From: Lentisphaeria bacterium
GTDB taxonomy: Bacteria; Verrucomicrobiota; Lentisphaeria; Victivallales; UBA1829
Assembly: GCA_017504325.1 (NCBI GenBank)
Contig: JAFVRL010000117.1
Location: 1-15,543 of the forward strand
Direction of reading: 5' to 3'
DNA length: 15,543 nucleotides
Below the pieces are notes generated by a model, which was given only the letters and a program-made list of their open reading frames with translations, did no database searches and was not told where the DNA came from. How positions within the stretch are numbered: position 1 is the first letter of the stretch; every line of letters starts with the position of its first letter. Positions 13,201 through 15,543 of the stretch are shown piece by piece. The position numbers were made by a program, and so were the translations under genes.

Positions 13201-15543
13201 TCCACATCGGAATCCACAATACTGTTGAGAACAGAAATATTTCCGCTGGAGGAATAGACGGTCGTGGAGGAAATAACTTTACCGTCCGCATCCGTTTCGA
13301 CTTTGGTCGTTCCTTTGTTTTCCGCCCAGAAGAGTCCGGCGGAATAATCCATCACAGGATTGCCGTTGTCATCATAGAGAGCATTGCCATCAGCAGTCTG
13401 CACATAACCAACGGCATTGTGGGCAATACTGGAGTTGACAACAAACACATTTCCATCAAAGGCGATCTCATCAGATGCATTTTCCGGTTCAACTGCATAC
13501 ATACCGAAAACAGCCTCTGCAAAGTTGTCATAAATGGAAGCATTGATAACTGTAAGATCTCCGGTGATCGCAAAAAGCTCTCTGGAAGCAGGCATATTAT
13601 TTTCAGGATCAAAACCGCCGTTATTCTTCACGACCACATTGATAAGATTGGTCTCTCCGCCAATCTGGGCAACAACTCCGCCTTCCGGCGCACTCATTCC
13701 CTGAATTGTGATAAGACTGTTCATATCCCCGATGTTGGAAACGGAATCGTCTCCTGCCTGATAAAGGAAACCGCCCATTTCAGCAGCAATACCACCCCAG
13801 AAGGTGATATTGCCTGTAACATCCACTCTTCCGTTGAGAGAGACGATAACGCCGCCGCGGTTCACAAAATCGGAACCGGTATAAGTACCTTCCCCGCTGA
13901 TAACCAGACTTCCGCCTATTACCAGGAAGGAGCCTCCATAATATCCGTCGATCAAATAGGTTCCTGTCCCGGCATCCACATTCACATTATGGAATTCAGC
14001 CCGGACACCCTCGGAGATCACTGCCACAGAGCTGCTCAGATTTGAACCGGAAATGGTCACGAGAGAACCGTCGGAAAGTTTACCGTCGATTTTGATGTCT
14101 TTCTCCAGAATGAATCCGCCGTAATAGTCGTTCAACAGAACCATAAAGACATCATCATGGAATGTAACAGTACTGCCGTATTCCACACCTTCCACAGTTG
14201 TTCCGGCAAGAGTAATGGCTTCACGCAAGCTCAATTTACCATCAAAGGGATTGAGAGAATCCGCACCGAATCCCTGGGAATCAAGTGCATCCACCTTCAG
14301 AGAACCGTCAAAGGTATCCGCCACATTCAGAGCATGTGCGCCGACAGTATAGATATGACCGAGAGCGGTGACAGTGCTTCTGTCAGCTCCGTTACGGCTT
14401 TCAGAAATGACCTGCCAGATCTTCTTCATTTCCCCGTCAACTTCCGCATCTGCATCCACATCCACGGCATTTCCGTTTGTATCCACCCAGAGGAGTTTGC
14501 CGTTTTCATCCACACCGTTGGTGTAGGCGAACACGCCTTCAGCATTTTTTGCAACAAGCACGCCTTTGTAGGCGGCATCCCCGTTTGTATGGATGGCAAC
14601 AGTATCATTTTCATCACGAGTATCACTTGTAAAGACATTCTGCCATGTATATTCTGCAGTATTGCCGGTTCCGGCTTCAACAGCGGTTTCCGCGCCGTCA
14701 CCGGTCCACATGTAACCAAGTACATTTCCGGCAGAAGTGTATCCGGTATTTCCGGCGAAATGGATATCATCGCCGCCGGTATGATCCTCATAGGCTTCAG
14801 CACTGTTGGTATTACCAGTAACAATGCTGTTGAGCAGTGCAAACTCACCGGTCCCCTTCACATAGATCCCGGCACCGCCCATTGTTCCGTCATCCGCAGT
14901 CACTTCATTAAAGGCAATGGTGGAGTTGACAACATTTGCCGCTCCGCTTCCGCCCAGATAGATACCGCCGCCGGCTTTTTCCGCTTTATTATGGACAATG
15001 GTGGTATTGACAACAGATACTGCCGCCGCATCCGCCACATAGACGGCTGCCCCCATTTCCGCAACGGTATTGACAACGGCAGCCATATCCAGAGTAAAGC
15101 TGCTGTCTCCCAAAACTTTGATACCCTGCGCCCTGTCCATACCGTCAATGGTCACATTGCTGATACTCACATTTGCGCCGGAGATCTCCACAGCTTCCAC
15201 TTTTTCCGTTGTTCCGGTGGCATCATTCCCTTCAACAGGGGTTCTGCCGAAGGTGAAGAGAGCCCCGCCAGTAAAGGCATCTGCCGCAGAAATGGTGATC
15301 ACACTGCCCAGATCCTCTGCCAGTAGAGCAAAGTCCACATCAAGCACACCCCGTTCCATAACGATGGTGGAATCCAGTACAAAGGAGAAGGTATTTTCCG
15401 CTTTCAGCGCATCCACATCGAAAGTCACTTCAAAGTTTCCTTTGTAGCTTTCTGCAAATTCAAATGCTTCGCGCAGAGACATTTTGGTATTTTCCATATC
15501 CGCATCGTCGGCAAATGTATTGACCACGACCAGATAGGGTTTC
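10248..15543 (-). CDS. Giant modular beta-helix surface protein, 5' end missing (CSLREA / Pmp-like)
   Basis: The frame is open to the window edge, reading KPYLVVNTFADD, so the start lies outside; residue numbers here count from the GTG at 15527 (1759 residues). Three modules each begin with SLREA (17, 433, 927) and close with VGAH (395), IGAY (895) or VGAF (1579). This is the layout of CSLREA-domain extracellular beta-helix proteins, which end modules in IGAYE-like motifs. Between these lie short beta-strand repeats. In module three they become a regular FxxN ladder with two GGA[I/V] motifs, as in chlamydial polymorphic membrane proteins. I see no cysteine, few basic residues and many Asn, Asp, Gly, Ser and Thr, which fits an exported protein. 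The C-terminus is not an autotransporter barrel: after a Pro/Ala linker near 1697 it is an acidic helical tail. LPxTG and PEP-CTERM signals are absent. Likely roles are adhesion or a surface layer; the N-terminal export signal cannot be seen. A strong terminator follows. Confidence 0.85.
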   Translation of the reverse strand, partial: KPYLVVVNTFADDADMENTKMSLREAFEFAESYKGNFEVTFDVDALKAENTFSFVLDSTIVMERGVLDVDFALLAEDLGSVITISAADAFTGGALFTFGRTPVEGNDATGTTEKVEAVEISGANVSISNVTIDGMDRAQGIKVLGDSSFTLDMAAVVNTVAEMGAAVYVADAAAVSVVNTTIVHNKAEKAGGGIYLGGSGAANVVNSTIAFNEVTADDGTMGGAGIYVKGTGEFALLNSIVTGNTNSAEAYEDHTGGDDIHFAGNTGYTSAGNVLGYMWTGDGAETAVEAGTGNTAEYTWQNVFTSDTRDENDTVAIHTNGDAAYKGVLVAKNAEGVFAYTNGVDENGKLLWVDTNGNAVDVDADAEVDGEMKKIWQVISESRNGADRSTVTALGHIYTVGAHALNVADTFDGSLKVDALDSQGFGADSLNPFDGKLSLREAITLAGTTVEGVEYGSTVTFHDDVFMVLLNDYYGGFILEKDIKIDGKLSDGSLVTISGSNLSSSVAVISEGVRAEFHNVNVDAGTGTYLIDGYYGGSFLVIGGSLVISGEGTYTGSDFVNRGGVIVSLNGRVDVTGNITFWGGIAAEMGGFLYQAGDDSVSNIGDMNSLITIQGMSAPEGGVVAQIGGETNLINVVVKNNGGFDPENNMPASRELFAITGDLTVINASIYDNFAEAVFGMYAVEPENASDEIAFDGNVFVVNSSIAHNAVGYVQTADGNALYDDNGNPVMDYSAGLFWAENKGTTKVETDADGKVISSTTVYSSSGNISVLNSIVDSDVDTNNDMVSVKVVNSLTGAAGRNAFTYDGDGNLVLDAESGVPVIDRASAAAQGGVITAVYTDLNGNRALAYRVAGSTVWRDIDGAALSSYYQENIKYDTIGEIFVSGNGSHRYLGQSNITIGAYSRAYADTVNKMDIVVTTTVDEMLANTEISLREALEYAQNLYEQTGTVFTVTFADGLGDWGNVTLDSGIILDNAVTVDGGNDITVSVSGDLGGAMFTVNSEGVTIKNIALDAGYYETEEGYLQDENGNYLVDENGALIWGVTSENAMHLNKSVNGGILNIANGAAVTADGVVFTNGSAVNGGAVYNAGSFTVANSVFSNNTASGNGGAIYSENDLRISGTVFNGNSAEEGAVIFSNGDVTVSASSFDSNTGKAVVAGDDIRISGSTFTGNTATVAVVDADGSINVSKSVFDGNTAGNVLDSGSSVSVSGSTFTDNTASESVIDGVTDVTVSASSFSGNTAGNAVVETAGDITVTGSTFTDNSGKYIADGAAISIAESAFSGNAAAGAFLDATGDVGIADSRFEENTAGNSLINGGLSDVSVSGSTFADNIVTNSVIETVGAVIVSNSTLNGNTATDKIINAHEAGSSVTVTGSSISGNTVTDAVVYGNDKVFLDEVSMTNNKGNAAVAGNGNIAIISTTIADTEGNGTVKVDAEGNAYILNSTIADISNDAGILVEGDKVYIHNSIIATNDATAPVNGVLAQAYNVVDSYNAVFAGNQVINGMLRPVDSIADDRGSFSMYSVNADGTLNIAYSDVYRDELITTGDFYDPLVNQSWTVMTDAAPVDGTIVRYSPVQYFTMPGVGAFWSGSYSVDYGPGLNSEYYNAAFNGFLDYYGKNNFALTVSGLPGGIAEKDRMAMPVTEDFDSSVASGIVSGFRVTERADIGEMFTSEEYISESVNAPQDELDSEYYMTPTTADGVPVAPAPAAEAEEMAEGDALNEAIAEISGSIGDTVEKVASLFKHADVFKDDFDKALEELLDIKA
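11559..11925 (-). repeat. Near-identical 25-base repeats coding for SGSTF rungs
   Basis: The 25 bases at 11559-11583 and 11901-11925 match at 24 positions. Both code the VSVSGSTF strand of a rung. They are 342 bases apart, which is 114 codons, and so stay in frame. Two in-frame near-exact DNA matches indicate fairly recent internal duplication or gene conversion. Confidence 0.6.
11836..12125 (-). repeat. Exact 23-base repeats coding for DVTVSASSF rungs
   Basis: The 23 bases at 11836-11858 recur exactly at 12103-12125, 267 bases (89 codons, about four rungs) apart. Both encode the strand VTVSASSF. The synonymous positions match too, which points to duplication of a four-rung block rather than protein-level convergence. 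Confidence 0.65.

Noticed and set aside
10230..14045. A 1271-codon open frame on the plus strand opposite the beta-helix gene, and similar long antisense frames at 3492-5516, 160-1605 and 8843-10213
   Set aside because: All are in exact codon register with the real minus-strand genes, so stops could arise only from sense codons TTA, CTA and TCA, which this genome rarely uses. Their translations are rich in His, Cys and Ile with no recognisable domains. This is a codon-bias shadow.

Overview
The window reads as the chromosome of a PVC-superphylum bacterium, most likely Lentisphaerae (Victivallales-like). This is inference from gene content. The strongest marker is a 52-codon gene at 5598-5756 for the tiny, very basic protein (starting MSRHPSLKGSG) that I recall as restricted to Chlamydiae, Verrucomicrobia and Lentisphaerae. 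A cytoplasmic DUF4091/GH123-like sugar hydrolase and a giant beta-helix surface protein fit the same assignment. Every confidently called gene is on the minus strand, so transcription runs right to left.

From right to left, the first gene (15543-10248) is a very large beta-helical protein with its 5' end outside the window. It has three modules that each open with an SLREA motif and close with a [V/I]GA[H/Y/F] motif. The last module contains a ladder of at least 14 rungs about 23 residues apart. The gene ends at a strong intrinsic terminator (10182-10222). A tight cluster follows: der (ribosome-assembly GTPase with long charged tails), dapF, dapA and an SGNH/GDSL esterase, with gaps of 32, 48 and 18 bases. 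It supplies two steps of diaminopimelate/lysine synthesis next to a housekeeping GTPase.

Next comes the small basic protein gene with its own promoter and terminator, then an Aquifex-type aconitase (3525-5477) with a good terminator. A regulatory intergenic region (3262-3468) holds an extended -10 promoter, phased T-tracts and a 12-base exact repeat. It drives a DUF4091 protein followed after 48 bases by dihydrolipoamide dehydrogenase, which ends at a terminator (68-101). Aconitase and lipoamide dehydrogenase both serve the TCA/2-oxoacid pathway. No E1 or E2 subunit is in view.

Most of the window is ordinary metabolism. The parts worth a second look are the modular beta-helix protein, the small PVC protein and the DUF4091 promoter region. 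There is no CRISPR array, tRNA, rRNA or insertion sequence that I can see, and no gene-free stretch exceeds 300 bases.
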